NCBI GenBank assembly: GCA_948567375.1
Contig: OX419759.1
Location: forward strand, 33,891,493 to 33,955,492
Length of the DNA stretch: 64,000 bases
Direction: 5' to 3'
Source of the DNA: Lunularia cruciata
Taxonomy: Eukaryota > Streptophyta > Marchantiopsida > Lunulariales > Lunulariaceae
Shown: piece after piece, positions 23,760-35,237 of the stretch
How the letters are laid out: each line of letters begins with the position of its first letter
Position numbering within the stretch: position 1 is the first letter of the stretch
Position numbers and translations under genes: made by a program
The notes under the pieces: generated by a model
What the model was told of the DNA's origin: nothing
What the model saw: only the letters and a program-made list of their open reading frames with translations
Databases searched by the model: none

Positions 23760-24850
23760 CTCATTGCTTGGCAGTACCCAATAGAGGGGTATATCTATTG
23801 GAGTTGTTTGGTGGGATTAGCACTAAACACTAGTTGCGGTCCTACAAGCGGGTATACAAGTACAGAGGTACTTGTATGTGGATAGAGATGAGACTATTGT
23901 GTGAGTCTCTCTACATCATGTGGCACACTTGGCCTATTGGTATCCGGAGTTATTACCAATGTCAACAGTCAGAGGTTACCAGAAGGTCCTACCAGCAGAC
24001 ATTTCCTTACTAGGGTGCATGATCTAGAGAGATATGGGCCTATTCACTTGATGATTTCTAGATGGCCATGTCAAGGACATACATGTGCTGGCCAAGGTTT
24101 GGGTCTTCAAGATCCTTGTTCTTGTGTTTTTTGGGAGATGTTACGGATACTACAACATCTCCACGTTCATCAGTCCATTTCTCTAGCTTACCTTTTGTAG
24201 AACATTCCTTTGATGGGTGATTCTTGCACCAGAGTAGTGGCGAGTACACATCAGTTCTATTCTTGGATGGGACCTGATATATTGTTAAATGAAGCCAAAG
24301 TGGGATCACGGGCTCATCATCTTTGTCTTTGGTAGACAAACCTCTTACCCAAAGAGGTTCTACAATGTGCATATGATGGGATTCACTGACTAGACCACAT
24401 CCTTGTTGATGACATCTTGGATGTGGAGCGTTAGTCTTAGGCAGTGGTAGTGGCTAATAGGTCACCTATGGTAGTGGTGAACCTAGTTGGACAACCTAGA
24501 GCAACTTTCCCACACTTATGAGTTTCCCAAGCTCTCATGCTTTTTGAGAGGGAGGACCTGGATTTGTTTGCGACTCATAGTTACAGTAGTTAGTGGAGCC
24601 CAACGCCGATGAGAGAGAGCAGGCAATGGGTTTTTGCATTGGTACTACTATTCCAATACTATTTTAGTAGTATCAGAGGCATCCAAGCATCAGGTGTTAG
24701 GTCAGGCTATGGACTTGAATTGTTTGACTTGGATTGTGAGCCTTGGTTTGGCAGAGCAACGTAGGATGTACTTGATAGGCATCACCACTTGGACACTTAT
24801 GAGCCTTATGCCTATCAAGATGATTTAGGCACATCTTGGGGGCGATGGAC
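23760..24850 (+). pseudogene. C5-cytosine DNA methyltransferase domain carried by the gypsy element
   Basis: C5-methyltransferases move a methyl group from AdoMet to cytosine. The catalytic motifs appear in canonical order. Motif I is YLLELFGGIST (23792-23824, AdoMet binding). Motif IV is PCQGH with the catalytic Cys (24066-24080), followed by LGLQDP. The motif VI region (expected ENV) reads stop-N-I near 24198. Motif VIII is like GSRAHHLCLW near 24305, followed by TNLLPKEVLQCAYD. Motif IX is like ADERE.AMGF near 24610. Motif X is like LGQAMDLNCLTWIVSLGLAEQRR near 24690-24760. The domain lies between protease and reverse transcriptase, so it was part of the polyprotein. At least three frameshifts and several stops, including loss of the motif VI Glu, make it inactive. 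The target-recognition part is poorly defined. Confidence 0.78.
24847..24850. repeat. Target site duplication of element A, left (GGAC)
   Basis: GGAC directly precedes the LTR end and is repeated at 32654-32657. Collapsing the two restores the reading frame of the host element. Confidence 0.8.
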
Positions 24851-25529
24851 TGTGAGCCGGCCTGTCTTTCACTCAGGATGAACCTCTGATGGCTATTATG
24901 GTAGCGCACCATGGACTAAGAAGGCAAGGAACCCCAACTCCATCATACTCCTCCAAGGCTAACACTCCAAGACTCAAGACATTGCTCACTAGAGAACTCA
25001 ATGAGAGAGAGATAGTTGCAAATGAAAGGATGATGAGTACCTCCTCACTCCTTGTTTATATACTTGTGAAATAGTTACGTACCAAAGTTACTAATTACCG
25101 TAGTAACTCAAGTTACTAGACTAAAAGTCAAGTAAAGTCAAAAAGTAGAAAGGAATATCCATTCACATGGGCATATTCCTCTTATCTTGACCCAACCACT
25201 AAAGCAAGGATTCCTTCACATGGGCTATCCTTGGACTAAAGAAGAATCCAAAACAAAAAGGCTTGCGGGCCCAAGAGTTCTCAACTCTTTCCCCAAAGCC
25301 AAACACCTAGGAATAATACCAAGTCAACACACTAAAATCCAAAATAGTGGTGCTCATCTTTTCTACTTCCTCTAAAGTAAGGTCCCATCTATCTTAGCTA
25401 TGACTAACTTTAGCTAACCATGACTAATATAGAACCATCCTTTATCTCTATATAAATAATATCTCTTAAGTACTTGTAATACCAAGCTAAATATCACAAT
25501 ACCACACACATGCACAAATGGGTGTTACA
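24851..25529 (-). repeat. 3' LTR of element A
   Basis: On the minus strand it runs from TGTAACACCCATTTGTG to GCCGGCTCACA. The TATA-like TATATAAA is at 25055-25062. It differs from the 5' LTR near 24868 (T/C) and 24876 (G/A). Confidence 0.95.
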
Positions 25530-25540
25530 TTTACCCCCGG
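25530..25540 (-). other. Polypurine-like tract of element A
   Basis: Minus strand CCGGGGGTAAA directly abuts the TGTAAC start of the 3' LTR. The GGGGGTAAA part sits where plus-strand DNA synthesis is primed, although a T interrupts the purines. Confidence 0.6.
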
Positions 25541-25577
25541 ACTAAGTTTTCACTTTGTCCTCAAAGTGAAGGTCTCT

Positions 25578-28500
25578 CTACCTTCTATGGTACATCTTCA
25601 ACTTATCATGGTTAATCCTATCAAAGTGTCTTCCTCCCAACTCCTTGAGATCATAAGTGTAATTTCCCCACACCTTCTCTACTATGAAAGGTCCAAAGTA
25701 CTTAGGCAAAAACTTCTTTTGTACTCTCTTGAATCGAATGGAATCAAACAACATTACCCAATCACCTTCTTTGAAAGGCTCCACCTTCTTCTTGCCTTGC
25801 CTCTTGTCATAGCTCTCCTTTTGTTTCCTTTGGGCTTGCTCCACTCGAACCATAGCAACTGCTCTTGCCTCTTCCAACTCCATGAGTTGATCCTTCCTTG
25901 ACTTCTCTGCATCACTTCCTTGTGCTTTCTTCAATCTCCTATGAATGCTTTGGAAGGTAGGAAGATCAAAGTGAATAGGTAAGGTAGACTCAATACCATA
26001 CACCAATTGGAATGGAGAATATCCAGTGGAAGTCTTCATGGTTGTCCTATACTCCCACAAAACTGCATGAATCCTCTTGTCCCAATGATGTTTAGCCCCC
26101 TCCATTTCTGCATCTTTGGCCAACATCATGCACAAGGTCTGATTGGTTCTCTCTGCCAAGCCATTGGAATTTGGCTTATAGGATGTAGTTACTCTATGTG
26201 TGATAGAGAAATGTCGTAGCATGGCTGTAGTAATGCTTCCTGTAAACTCTCCTCCTCTATCAGAAACCAACTCCAAAGGGCATCCAAACCTAGTGATAAT
26301 GCGTTCATAAAGAAATCTACCCACTTCATCTTCATTCTTGTCCCTCAATGGTCTAGCCTCAACCCACTTGGTAAGGTAATCAGTAACTACCACAATGTAC
26401 CGATTGTTCCTTGGGGTTCTATTGAGAGGTCCTACAAAATCAATTCCCCACTTCTCAAAGGGTCCTAGCAATGGAATTGATCTAAGTGGTGGAGTGGATG
26501 TAGACTTTCTAGCAAAAGCTTGACAAACATGACAAGTTTTGCAATAATCAAGACAATCCTTGAAAATCCCTCTCCAATGGTAACCTGCATCTAGAATCTT
26601 GAAAGCAGTCACCTTTCCTGCAAAGTGTCCTCCACATACTAAACCTTCATGAAACTCCTTTATGAGTAGGATAGACTCTTCCTTACCCACTGCTCTTCGA
26701 AGTAGACCATCTGCTCCTTGGTGAAAAAGAATATCATCCACCATTGTGTAAGGTCTAGATCTTGCTGCAAGGGCCTTCCTCTCCCTAGCATGCATTCCTT
26801 CTGGATAGTTACCTCTTGTCACAAAATCCACAATCTCCTTGTACTCCATTGGAACCTCTTGAGTGACTGAGATTGTCATGAGCTCCTCATCCGGGAAGGA
26901 ATCATCTACTGGCTCATCTCCATCATGATCATAGGCTCTAGATAACAAATCAGCATTTGCATGTTTCTTTCATGGCCTATCCTCAATTGTGTAGTCATAC
27001 TCAGACAAGAGAATCATCCACCTTGCTAGTCTCCCTTCAACATTAGGCTTGTTGAAGATGTACTTCAAAGCCTTGTGATCCGTGACAATTGTGGCTTTCC
27101 CTCCAATCAAGTAGTGTCTAAACTTCTTGAGACCAAAGATCACTGCCAACCCTTCTCTCTCTGTGACAGAGTAGTTCTTCTCTGCTGAAACCATCTGCCT
27201 ACTAGCATAAGCTATTGGATGATCATGCCCATCTTGGTCTAATTGACTAAGAGTGCATCCTATAGCTACATTAGAAGCATCAGTGTAGAGGATGAAAGGC
27301 TTACTCCAATCAGGTTTAGCAAGAATTGGAGCTACAACAAGGGATTGCTTGAGCTCCTCAAAAGCTTTGAGAGCCTCCTTGTCTTCCAAAATCACCATGT
27401 AATCTACACCCTTCTTCATGTAGATGGTCAATGCATAAGCCTTGTTGGAAAATGAGAAGATGAACCTCCTATAGTACCCAACCATTCCCAAGAATTGGCG
27501 TAACTTTGTCAAGCTTGAAGGGAATGGAAGGTCTGAGATTTTCCTCACCTTCTCAGGATCAACTGCTATTCCATCCTTGGAGATGATGTGCCCCAAAAGT
27601 AGACCTTCTTCACATCCAAAAATGCACTTCTCTGGGTTGAGTGATGCATTTGCCTCATCCAAGCGTTGCAAGACTTTGATTAGGTGCTCAAAGTGCTCCT
27701 CCTTGCTCCCATAGACACAAAAGTCATCAATGAAATCTCTCACAAATTTCCCAATGAAAGGTTCAAATACCTTGTTCATGAACCGTTGGAATGTGGCTGG
27801 AGCATTGCAAAGCCCAAAAGGCATGACCTTGAAAGCGTAAGTTCCCCAAGGTGTGGTGAATGTGGTGAGTTGTTGATGCTCTGGTGCAATCTTGATTTGG
27901 TTATATCCACTATAACCATCTCCAAAACTGTACCTCTCATGACCTGCAACCTCCTCCAAGATCTCATCAATGAATGGCAATGGGTAGTAGTCCTTCTTGG
28001 TAACAGCATTGAGCTTCTTGTAATCCACACATACCCGAAGCTTGCCATTCTTTTTCTTCACAATGACAATTGGAGACACCCATTCTGAATTCTCCACCTC
28101 AAAGATAAATCCAGCCTCCTTGAGCTTATCAATCTCCTCCTTCACAACCAAAGATATTGGTGGGCTAATGCGACGTTGCTTTTGGCGGATTGGTCTTGCA
28201 TGTGACTCCACCTCTATCTTGTGCTCCTCCAAGGTGACTTCCTTCAAATCCTTGTAACTAAAAGCAAACACATGGATGAACTTGCGGAAAATCTCCTCAA
28301 ATCTCACCTTCTCCTCCTTGGTAACATTTGGGCCATACTTGAGGGTAGATAACCTTCTCTCTACCTCCTCAAGTGTCAATGGTGATTTATCTGGGTCCTT
28401 CAAAACCTCTGGCTTAGGTGCAAAATCCATAGCACACAAAGGATACACATCTGAATCAGATTCAGATTCATCCTCCTCCGTGGAAGTCTCCTCTTCCATG

Positions 28501-30404
28501 CTTGTGTCCACACCTGAAGCTCCTCCTTCAGAATCAGATTCCCAATAATCAGAAGATGGGGTATCTGAATGTGAGGTGTTGGTGGTGTTAGTCACAGGAA
28601 CAGTGACTCTATGGTTTGATGGCCCAATCCTTAAGTACCCTTTGTGCCATCGATCAGTTGTGCGTGCTGCTCTCAACCATGGCCTCCCAAGAAGTAAGTC
28701 ATAGCTTGAATCCTTCAAGACTTGGAAAGTCATGAGATTTTGAACTCCCATAACTGAAACTACCACCTTATCCATCACTCCTACTGGTCGAACTTGTTGC
28801 TTGTTTGCCATGCTCACCACAAATGTTGAAGCTCTTGAGGGTATCATACCCAACTTCTTCATCAACCTTTCTGACATGGCATTCACTGCTGATCCTCCAT
28901 CAACCAATGCATCCTTGATGTTGTGACCATTCACTCTCACATCAATCTTGGAGGCATATTCACAAGCCTCCCATGGTGCTGGCTTGGCATCCACCACCCC
29001 CATTGATACTGGAACTTTTGCCTTCTTCTTCTTTTTGCTCCTTGTAGAACTCAAACCACCTCTAAGCTCCTTTCTCAAGGTAGGGTTCAAAGCAATTAAT
29101 TGGCCCACTGTGATGTTAGCCTTGTGACTACCAACATCCTCCAACACATTGTAGTTCCATTGTTGCTTTGAGATCAAGAAGTCCTCCATCCCCAACTTCT
29201 TCCTTGGAGTCTTTGTTGTTGATGGTGTTGAGGTGCGAGTGCTCCTAGTAGACATAGGAGTATCCTTGCTTGAAGTAAATCCTTGAGAAGAGTGAACATC
29301 CTCTGCAAAACGAGCTCTCTTCTTCTCTTGTGCCAAAAGCTCCAAATTAAGACCCTTGGAGTTTGAGCACTCTCCCTTCTCATACTTGCTCTCAACCACA
29401 TCTATGGATGCTATCCCCTTACCTTTGTTGGGATTAGGAGCCACTTGGGTTTCACTACCTCCCTCTTTCCCTCTATTGGCTCCCTCATAACCCCTTCCTC
29501 CATGGTAAGTGGAATTTGGGCAATTCCTTTGGATATGGCCTCTTCCTCCACAACCAAAACAATTTCTATCATTGAAATTGTTGGCTGGTTGGCCTCCTCT
29601 ATATGGATAGTTTCCATAACTCCTAGGTCCTCTCCCTACATTCTGATCCACCTCTCTCTTCTCCCATAGTTGCACCACATTGATCTTGAGATCCGCAAGT
29701 TGTTCTGTGATGGTTTGGAGTGGATCTTTTGGTGGAGGTGCAAGAATTGGAGCAACTACTACTTGTGGTGCAACCCTTGTCACCAAAGTATCAGAAGTTC
29801 CACCATACTTGTAGCCTTGAGGAGGATGCACAACCTCCTTCACCACCAAATCACTCTCATCCCCTTCCAAACTCTCCTCCATACGAATTGCAATCTTGAT
29901 AGCTTCAACCTTGGAAGAAGGTTTCTCATATCTCACCTTGCTTCTAATTTGTGGTCTCAATCCTCCCACAAAATTCTTGGTGAGCATGGCCCCTATGCCA
30001 ATCATTGTAGTCTCCACATCATCCCCACCCTTCCTCAACACTATGCGAAATCTGGACTCCAACTTTTCCACTCTTTCCACATAGACCCTCACTTTCTCTC
30101 CATCTCCTTGCTTGAGAAATGTAACCTCACTCATCAATCTCTCATAACTCTCATCAGGAAGAAAGTTCTCAATGAGTGCTGAAGTCAAAGTCTCCCAAGA
30201 CTCCTCTTCCCCCTCTCTCCTCTCTCTCTTTTGGTATTCTGACTCATACCATGTAAGTGCTGCATCCTCAAAGAAATCTGGTAATAATGAGGCCCACTCA
30301 TTCTTCCTCCTCTCATTGTTTCCTATGCAAGCTCTCTTGAAGTCTCTCACAAAGGCCTCCACATCTTCTCCATCCTTGCCAAAGAAAACCGGAAGTTTCC
30401 CCAT
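25578..30404 (-). pseudogene. Element A Gag-Pol polyprotein, one internal TGA
   Basis: A single frame of 1,609 codons runs from ATG at 30404 to a stop at 25578-25580. It is broken only by a TGA at 26970-26972, where element C has GGA (Gly). The order is: capsid-like Gag (about residues 1-200); zinc knuckle CFGCGGRGHIQRNC (near 282-295); protease VDGGSAVN (Asp near 502); reverse transcriptase with YSGYNQI, MPFGLCNAPATFQRF and FIDD (near 891-894); RNase H TDAS (near 1042); integrase with an HHCC finger, a D-D-X35-E core and a GPF module near the end. No chromodomain is present. The stop falls between RNase H and integrase, so this copy would make no integrase. Recent sequence otherwise shows no lesions. 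Confidence 0.93.
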
Positions 30405-30640
30405 CTTAACCCCTCACTATCTTTCTTTTCTCTTAATTTTTTTTTTTCTCTTTTTTTTTTTCTCACTCTATTACTAATAGAGTATATACATGACTAACAC
30501 CATCTGAGAATAATCCACTCTAGGGAACACAAAAGGTTCAGGTTGCTCCAAGATTTCTATAGCAACATCAAATCCTAGAGTGCATATTAATCTAACTCTC
30601 ATGGATAGTTTATCCATAAGTTGAAAGATTATCTCCATCA

Positions 30641-31138
30641 CTAATCTTGAGAACTAGCTGATGAAGGTGGTAGTATTTCTGTAGCTGTACTAAGACTCTC
30701 TCCAAGATCCTTCACCAAAGTTTCCAAAAGTGCTTTTACTCCACTACACTCATGTCCTTTTGGAAGTCCTTCAACTCCACAAACCTCACACAACTCCTTG
30801 GTCTTAGATCTTCTCCCTCCCAATCTTGGTGAAGAAGGTCCAACATGCAAACCCAAGTCAAGTAAGCCTCTCATTTCCCTCAATCTCTTGCTCTCAAAGG
30901 TTAATGGACATGAACTTGCCTTATGTCCCTTCTCTCCACATAGAAAGCACTTAGACTCACTCTTTCCTCCAAGTGGTGTAGGTTTTTGGATCCTCTCAAC
31001 ACTCTCTTCAAATTCTATTGTAAACTCTCTTTTCCTCAAATCCACCCCTACAATCACCTCAAACCCTTGGGGAACCTTGCATAATCTCAATTTCCACTCT
31101 TGATGACCCTCCATGTTCCCAAAGATGAATCTAAACAC
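30641..31138 (-). CDS. Upstream zinc-knuckle ORF of element A (ORF0)
   Basis: A 165-codon ORF lies between the primer-binding site and gag, ending 237 bp before the Gag ATG. It carries a perfect CX2CX4HX4C knuckle (CFLCGEKGHKASSC). A second Cys/His cluster follows (CEVCGVEGLPKGHEC, spacing CX2CX7HXC). The first half is charged (DLRKREFTIEFEESVE), and the end is Ser-rich. It is intact here and in element C, and recognisable in B. Gag has its own knuckle, so this is a second small nucleic-acid-binding protein, perhaps an RNA-packaging or chaperone factor. That role is inferred. Some Tat/Ogre-type gypsy elements also carry an extra ORF before gag, but I do not know of this zinc-finger arrangement there. 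Confidence 0.7.
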   Translation of the reverse strand: MFRFIFGNMEGHQEWKLRLCKVPQGFEVIVGVDLRKREFTIEFEESVERIQKPTPLGGKSESKCFLCGEKGHKASSCPLTFESKRLREMRGLLDLGLHVGPSSPRLGGRRSKTKELCEVCGVEGLPKGHECSGVKALLETLVKDLGESLSTATEILPPSSASSQD

Positions 31139-31952
31139 TCAAACATGCTTTTTGTTGATCTCAAACTTCTCATGCATGAGATCTCCACTCTGCAGAATTG
31201 ACACTTCCTCACAATGTCACTCAAATCTCCCAACAAATATGTCACAGTCCTCTGAAATTTTCCACACTTGATCACAACTCTAGGGCGTCCCTCCCTGAAA
31301 AATTTTAGATCTTTTCATCGAGCTATTTGGCCTAGACACCTTTCTATTCAGCACCCATATTTCAGATTTGGTCTGAAAACCACCCCCCTCACTTCAAAAA
31401 CTCATAACGCACTGCGCAAAAATGATCTCTCTCTAATTTTTGTGGCACCAGGTAGGATACAATGCACTGAATTTTCTTGGAAACTTTCAGGACAATTCAC
31501 TAAAAATTGAAGAAATGGCAGACTCTGTACAATTTTCCAGAGAGCATGCAGTTGCGGGAGCACTTTACCCTATCAACTTTCAAAAATTCTAGCCCAGTGC
31601 GCATAGAAGCTCTCTCAATAATTTTAAGTGTGCTAACTGAAAGATAACCCAAGCTATCATGTGTAGAAATCTCAAGTCCAGATCTCAAACTTGAGATTTT
31701 GCCCAAAATCACCTTAATCCCCAAAATCTGCAATCCACCTCACACAATCTCTCCAATTCCTCTCATGTGTACAAGATGTACAAAATCACCTCAAAGACAT
31801 CATAATGAACTACAGGGTATACAAATGGATCTTGGTTCTCTAACATAAGTTCAGCCCTCTCCTCTCCTAATGTTCTCTCCAAGTGAGCTCTCATAGCCTC
31901 CTTCTGCCTAATTTAGAATTGGACGCGGAACATTATCTTGCCTTCTAGAGAG
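31139..31952 (-). other. Leader region of element A, small overlapping ORFs
   Basis: This lies between the primer-binding site and ORF0. A frame corresponding to the C leader (MFRVQFYIRQKEAMRAHLER) is present, but an extra stop interrupts it (TAA at 31912-31914, where C has TAC). Two further small ORFs (31500-31733 and 31087-31275) overlap in other frames. The possible splice donor and acceptor described for element C are also present here. Confidence 0.45.
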
Positions 31953-31970
31953 GTCCCGGCAACGGAACCA
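31953..31970 (-). other. Primer-binding site of element A, tRNA-Glu
   Basis: The plus strand reads GTCCCGGCAACGGAACCA, which is the 3' end of plant tRNA-Glu including CCA. The minus strand therefore carries the complementary 18-base site, four bases (TTTT) inside the 5' LTR. Confidence 0.85.
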
Positions 31971-31974
31971 AAAA

Positions 31975-32653
31975 TGTGAGCCGGCCTGTCTCTCACTCAA
32001 GATGAACCTCTGATGGCTATTATGGTAGCGCACCATGGACTAAGAAGGCAAGGAACCCCAACTCCATCATACTCCTCCAAGGCTAACACTCCAAGACTCA
32101 AGACATTGCTCACTAGAGAACTCAATGAGAGAGAGATAGTTGCAAATGAAAGGATGATGAGTACCTCCTCACTCCTTGTTTATATACTTGTGAAATAGTT
32201 ACGTACCAAAGTTACTAATTACCGTAGTAACTCAAGTTACTAGACTAAAAGTCAAGTAAAGTCAAAAAGTAGAAAGGAATATCCATTCACATGGGCATAT
32301 TCCTCTTATCTTGACCCAACCACTAAAGCAAGGATTCCTTCACATGGGCTATCCTTGGACTAAAGAAGAATCCAAAACAAAAAGGCTTGCGGGCCCAAGA
32401 GTTCTCAACTCTTTCCCCAAAGCCAAACACCTAGGAATAATACCAAGTCAACACACTAAAATCCAAAATAGTGGTGCTCATCTTTTCTACTTCCTCTAAA
32501 GTAAGGTCCCATCTATCTTAGCTATGACTAACTTTAGCTAACCATGACTAATATAGAACCATCCTTTATCTCTATATAAATAATATCTCTTAAGTACTTG
32601 TAATACCAAGCTAAATATCACAATACCACACACATGCACAAATGGGTGTTACA
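31975..32653 (-). repeat. 5' LTR of element A with promoter
   Basis: 679 bp, nearly identical to the 3' LTR. The TATA-like TATATAAA (minus strand, 32179-32186) is the likely core promoter, placing the transcript start shortly downstream. Just upstream is a cluster of GTAAC/GTTAC motifs containing the palindrome AGTAACTTGAGTTACT. Confidence 0.93.
32179..32186 (-). promoter_or_regulatory. TATA box in the 5' LTR of element A
   Basis: TATATAAA on the minus strand, conserved at the same place in all LTRs of the family in this window. It is the best candidate for the U3 core promoter. Confidence 0.6.
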
Positions 32654-32657
32654 GGAC
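32654..32657. repeat. Target site duplication of element A, right (GGAC)
   Basis: Matches 24847-24850 and directly abuts the outer end of the 5' LTR. Confidence 0.8.
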
Positions 32658-33716
32658 CGAGTGGACATGGTATTCTTGGGACAGAACCAGTAGCTACTAG
32701 GGAAAGTGGTCTATTTAGAGTACATCTAGGTGAGCGTGGTCTACTTGGATTACACCCTTGGTCTACTTGGGATGCAGCTAGAGGACGTGTGGAGCCTGCA
32801 GACAAAGTGGAGGGAGTTTTTCACACAGAGGTTAGGATCTCTAGTGGTTGGAGACATGACACTAGTGCTCCCAAGGGCCTAATGTAGCAGCCAATCAGTA
32901 CGTCTTCCACTCCTACGATAGTTATAGAGGATACTTGTAAGCCAGATCTTGGACCCAAGCTTACAGGGGAGGAAAGACGGAGAGTTTGGAGGTTCTTGAG
33001 TAGCTACACGAGTTGTTTTGCCTTCAATATGAAGGATTTGGGTGCTCTAAAGGGACTTGGTATATGGATTGAGCTCACTAGCGATACACTGTTTTTCCAA
33101 TGTCCTTATCACTTAAGTGACATGGAGAGTACATTGACTTAGAGCTGGAGTAGAGACTTTTTTGAGGCTGGTTTGGAAGAGATCTCACATTGAGAGTATG
33201 CATCAGCTACAATGATGCGAGCCAAGAAGGATATGCATGGCAACTACAAAGATAGGTGGATGTGTGGAGATTACCGTCCTATCAACCAACAAAATAGGGT
33301 TGATTGGTATGTCATGCCTACAACCAAGGAGATTTTTGATGCAATTGGGCATGCAAAGGTCTTCAGTACTTTGGATCTTTGAGCAGGATATCACTAGTTG
33401 CCAATCAAAGAGAAGGATAAGTTCAAGACAACATTTTGGGCTATTGATCCTCACGGCAAGGATGTGTTATATCAGTGGGGATTCTTACCATTTGGGTTAA
33501 AAAATGCTCTTGTTGAGTTCCAGAGGTTCATGAATAGGATCCTAACTGGATTGGATTTTGCTCTGTGCTATATTGACAATATTTTAGTCTATAGCAGTAC
33601 TGTGGAGGAGCATGAGAGATAGTTGTTAAAGGTGTTTGAGAGGTTGAGATCTCATGGACTAAAATTACTCCTTGGGAAGTGTAGGTTCTTCCACAAGCAG
33701 GTTGAGTATTTGGGTA
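32654..33716 (+). pseudogene. Linker and reverse transcriptase of the old gypsy element
   Basis: This continues the frame interrupted by element A. A linker of about 75 codons (GPSGHGILGTEPVATRES and onward) ends at a stop near 32885. A domain-start region follows (PDLGPKLTGEERRRVWRFL). The reverse transcriptase fingers and palm begin near 33250 (WMCGDYRPINQQNRVDWYVM), and then come FSTLDL, FWAIDPHGKDVLYQWGFL, PFGLKNA and FQRFMNRIL. The catalytic YIDD motif reads YIDN at 33569-33580, losing one metal-binding Asp. Coding ends at VEYLG, where element B begins. It would copy element RNA into DNA. Stops and a frame change are present. Confidence 0.85.
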
Positions 33717-34398
33717 TGTAACACACATTTGTGCATGTGTGTGGTATTATGATATTTAGCTTGGTATTACAAATACTTGAGAGATATTATTTATATAGAG
33801 ATAAAGGATGGTTCTACATTAGTCATGATTAGCTAAAGTTAGTCATAGCTAAGATAGAGGGGACCTTACTTTAGAGGAAGTGGAAAAGATGAGCACCACT
33901 ATTTTGGATTCTAGTGTGTTGACTTGATATTATTCCTAGGTGTTTGGCTTTGAGAAAAGAGTTGAGAACTCTTGGGCCCGCAAGCCTTTTCGATTTGGAT
34001 TTTTCTATAGTCCAAGGATAGCCCATGTGAAGGAATCCTTGACTTAGTGGTTGAGTCAAGATAAGATCACATGCTTAATGGAATATGCCCATGTGGATGG
34101 ATATTCATTTATACTTTTTGACTTTACTTGACTTTTAGCCTAGTTAATCCAGTAATAAGTAACTTTGGTGCGTAACTATTTCACAAGCATATAAACAAGG
34201 GGTGAGGAAGTACTCATCATCCTTTCATTTGCAACTATCTCTCTCACTGAGTTCTCTAGTGAGCAATGTCTTGATTCTTGGAGTGTTAGCCTTGGAGCAG
34301 TATGATGGAGTAGGGGGTTCCTTGCCTCCTTAGTCCACGGTGCGCTACCATAATAGTCATTAGAGGTTCATCCTAAGTGGGAGACATGCTAGCTCACA
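33717..34398 (+). repeat. 5' LTR of element B
   Basis: 682 bp, from TGTAACACACATTTGTG to TAGCTCACA. It is the same family as the LTRs of A and C, with scattered substitutions. The TATA region is changed to GCATATAAAC. Confidence 0.9.
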
Positions 34399-34402
34399 TT
34401 TT

Positions 34403-34420
34403 TGGTCCCGTTGTCATGAC
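34403..34420 (+). other. Degraded tRNA-Glu primer-binding site of element B
   Basis: TGGTCCCGTTGTCATGAC matches the intact site of A and C at 14 of 18 positions, four T residues after the LTR end. Confidence 0.7.
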
Positions 34421-35237
34421 CTCTCTAGAAGGTAAGATAATGTTCTGCGTTCAATTCTACATTAGGCAGAAGGAGGGTATGAGAGCTCACTTGGAGAGAA
34501 CATTAGGAGAGGAGAGGGCTGAACTTATGTCAGAGAACCAAGATCCATTTGTATACCATGTAGTTCATTATGATGTCTTTGAGTTGATTTTGTACATCTT
34601 GTACACATCAGAGGATTTCGAGAGATGTGTGAGGTGGATTGCAGAATTTGGGGATTAGGGTGATTTTGGGCAAAATCTCAAGTTTGAGATCAGGATTTGA
34701 GATTTCTACACATGATAGCTTGGGTTGTCCTTCAATTAGCACACTTAGAATTATTGTGAGAGTTACTATGTGCATTGGGCTAGAATTTTTGAAAGTTGAT
34801 AGGGTAAACTGCTCCAGCAACTGCATGCTCTCTGGAACATTGTATAGAGTCTGCCATTTCTTCAATTTTTAGTGGATTTTTCTGAAAATTTCTAAGAAAA
34901 TTTAGTGCATTATATTCTACCTCTTGACACAAAAATTAGAGAAAGATCATTCTTGTGTAAGGAGTTATGAGTTTCTAAATGAGGGGGGTGGTTTTCAGAC
35001 CAAATCTGAAATATGTGTGCTGAATGGAAAGATTTCTAGGCCAAATGGCTCAATGAAAAGATCTGAAGTTTTGTAGAGAGGAATGCCCTGGAGTTGTAAT
35101 CAAGTGTGAAAAATTTCAGAGGATTGTGACATACCAATTGAGAGATTTGAGTGAGATTGTGAAGAAGTGCCAATTCTGCAGAGTTGAGATCTCATGCGTG
35201 AGGAATTTGAGAGCAACAAAAAGTATGTTTGAGTGTT

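Larger units (their letters stand above)
24851..32653 (-). mobile_element. Element A: nearly intact Ty3/gypsy retrotransposon
   Basis: A 7,803-bp element on the minus strand, with two 679-bp LTRs that differ at only about two sites. It has a tRNA-Glu primer-binding site, a zinc-knuckle leader ORF, one long Gag-Pol frame and a G-rich tract before the 3' LTR. A 4-bp duplication (GGAC) flanks it inside the old gypsy element. The near-identity of its LTRs implies recent insertion. It is over 99% identical by eye to element C, in opposite orientation. Confidence 0.93.
20759..33716 (+). mobile_element. Old Ty3/gypsy element with methyltransferase, split by element A
   Basis: Coding pieces in order are gag, zinc knuckles, protease, C5-cytosine methyltransferase, linker and reverse transcriptase. 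All are on the plus strand. The coding sense is continuous across element A: removing A and one copy of GGAC rejoins the linker in frame (...HLGGD to GPSGHGILG...). RNase H and integrase are absent downstream. A candidate for that part lies inverted at 38.8-39.7 kb beyond element B. Stops and frameshifts throughout show long inactivity. LTRs were not identified. Confidence 0.75.

Noticed and set aside
24058-24372. 104-codon minus-strand ORF opposite the methyltransferase region
   Set aside because: The plus strand carries ordered methyltransferase motifs here; the minus frame shows no family.
31953-31970. tRNA-Glu gene
   Set aside because: Only the 3' 18 bases match, next to an LTR. No D-arm or anticodon arm is present, so it is a primer-binding site.
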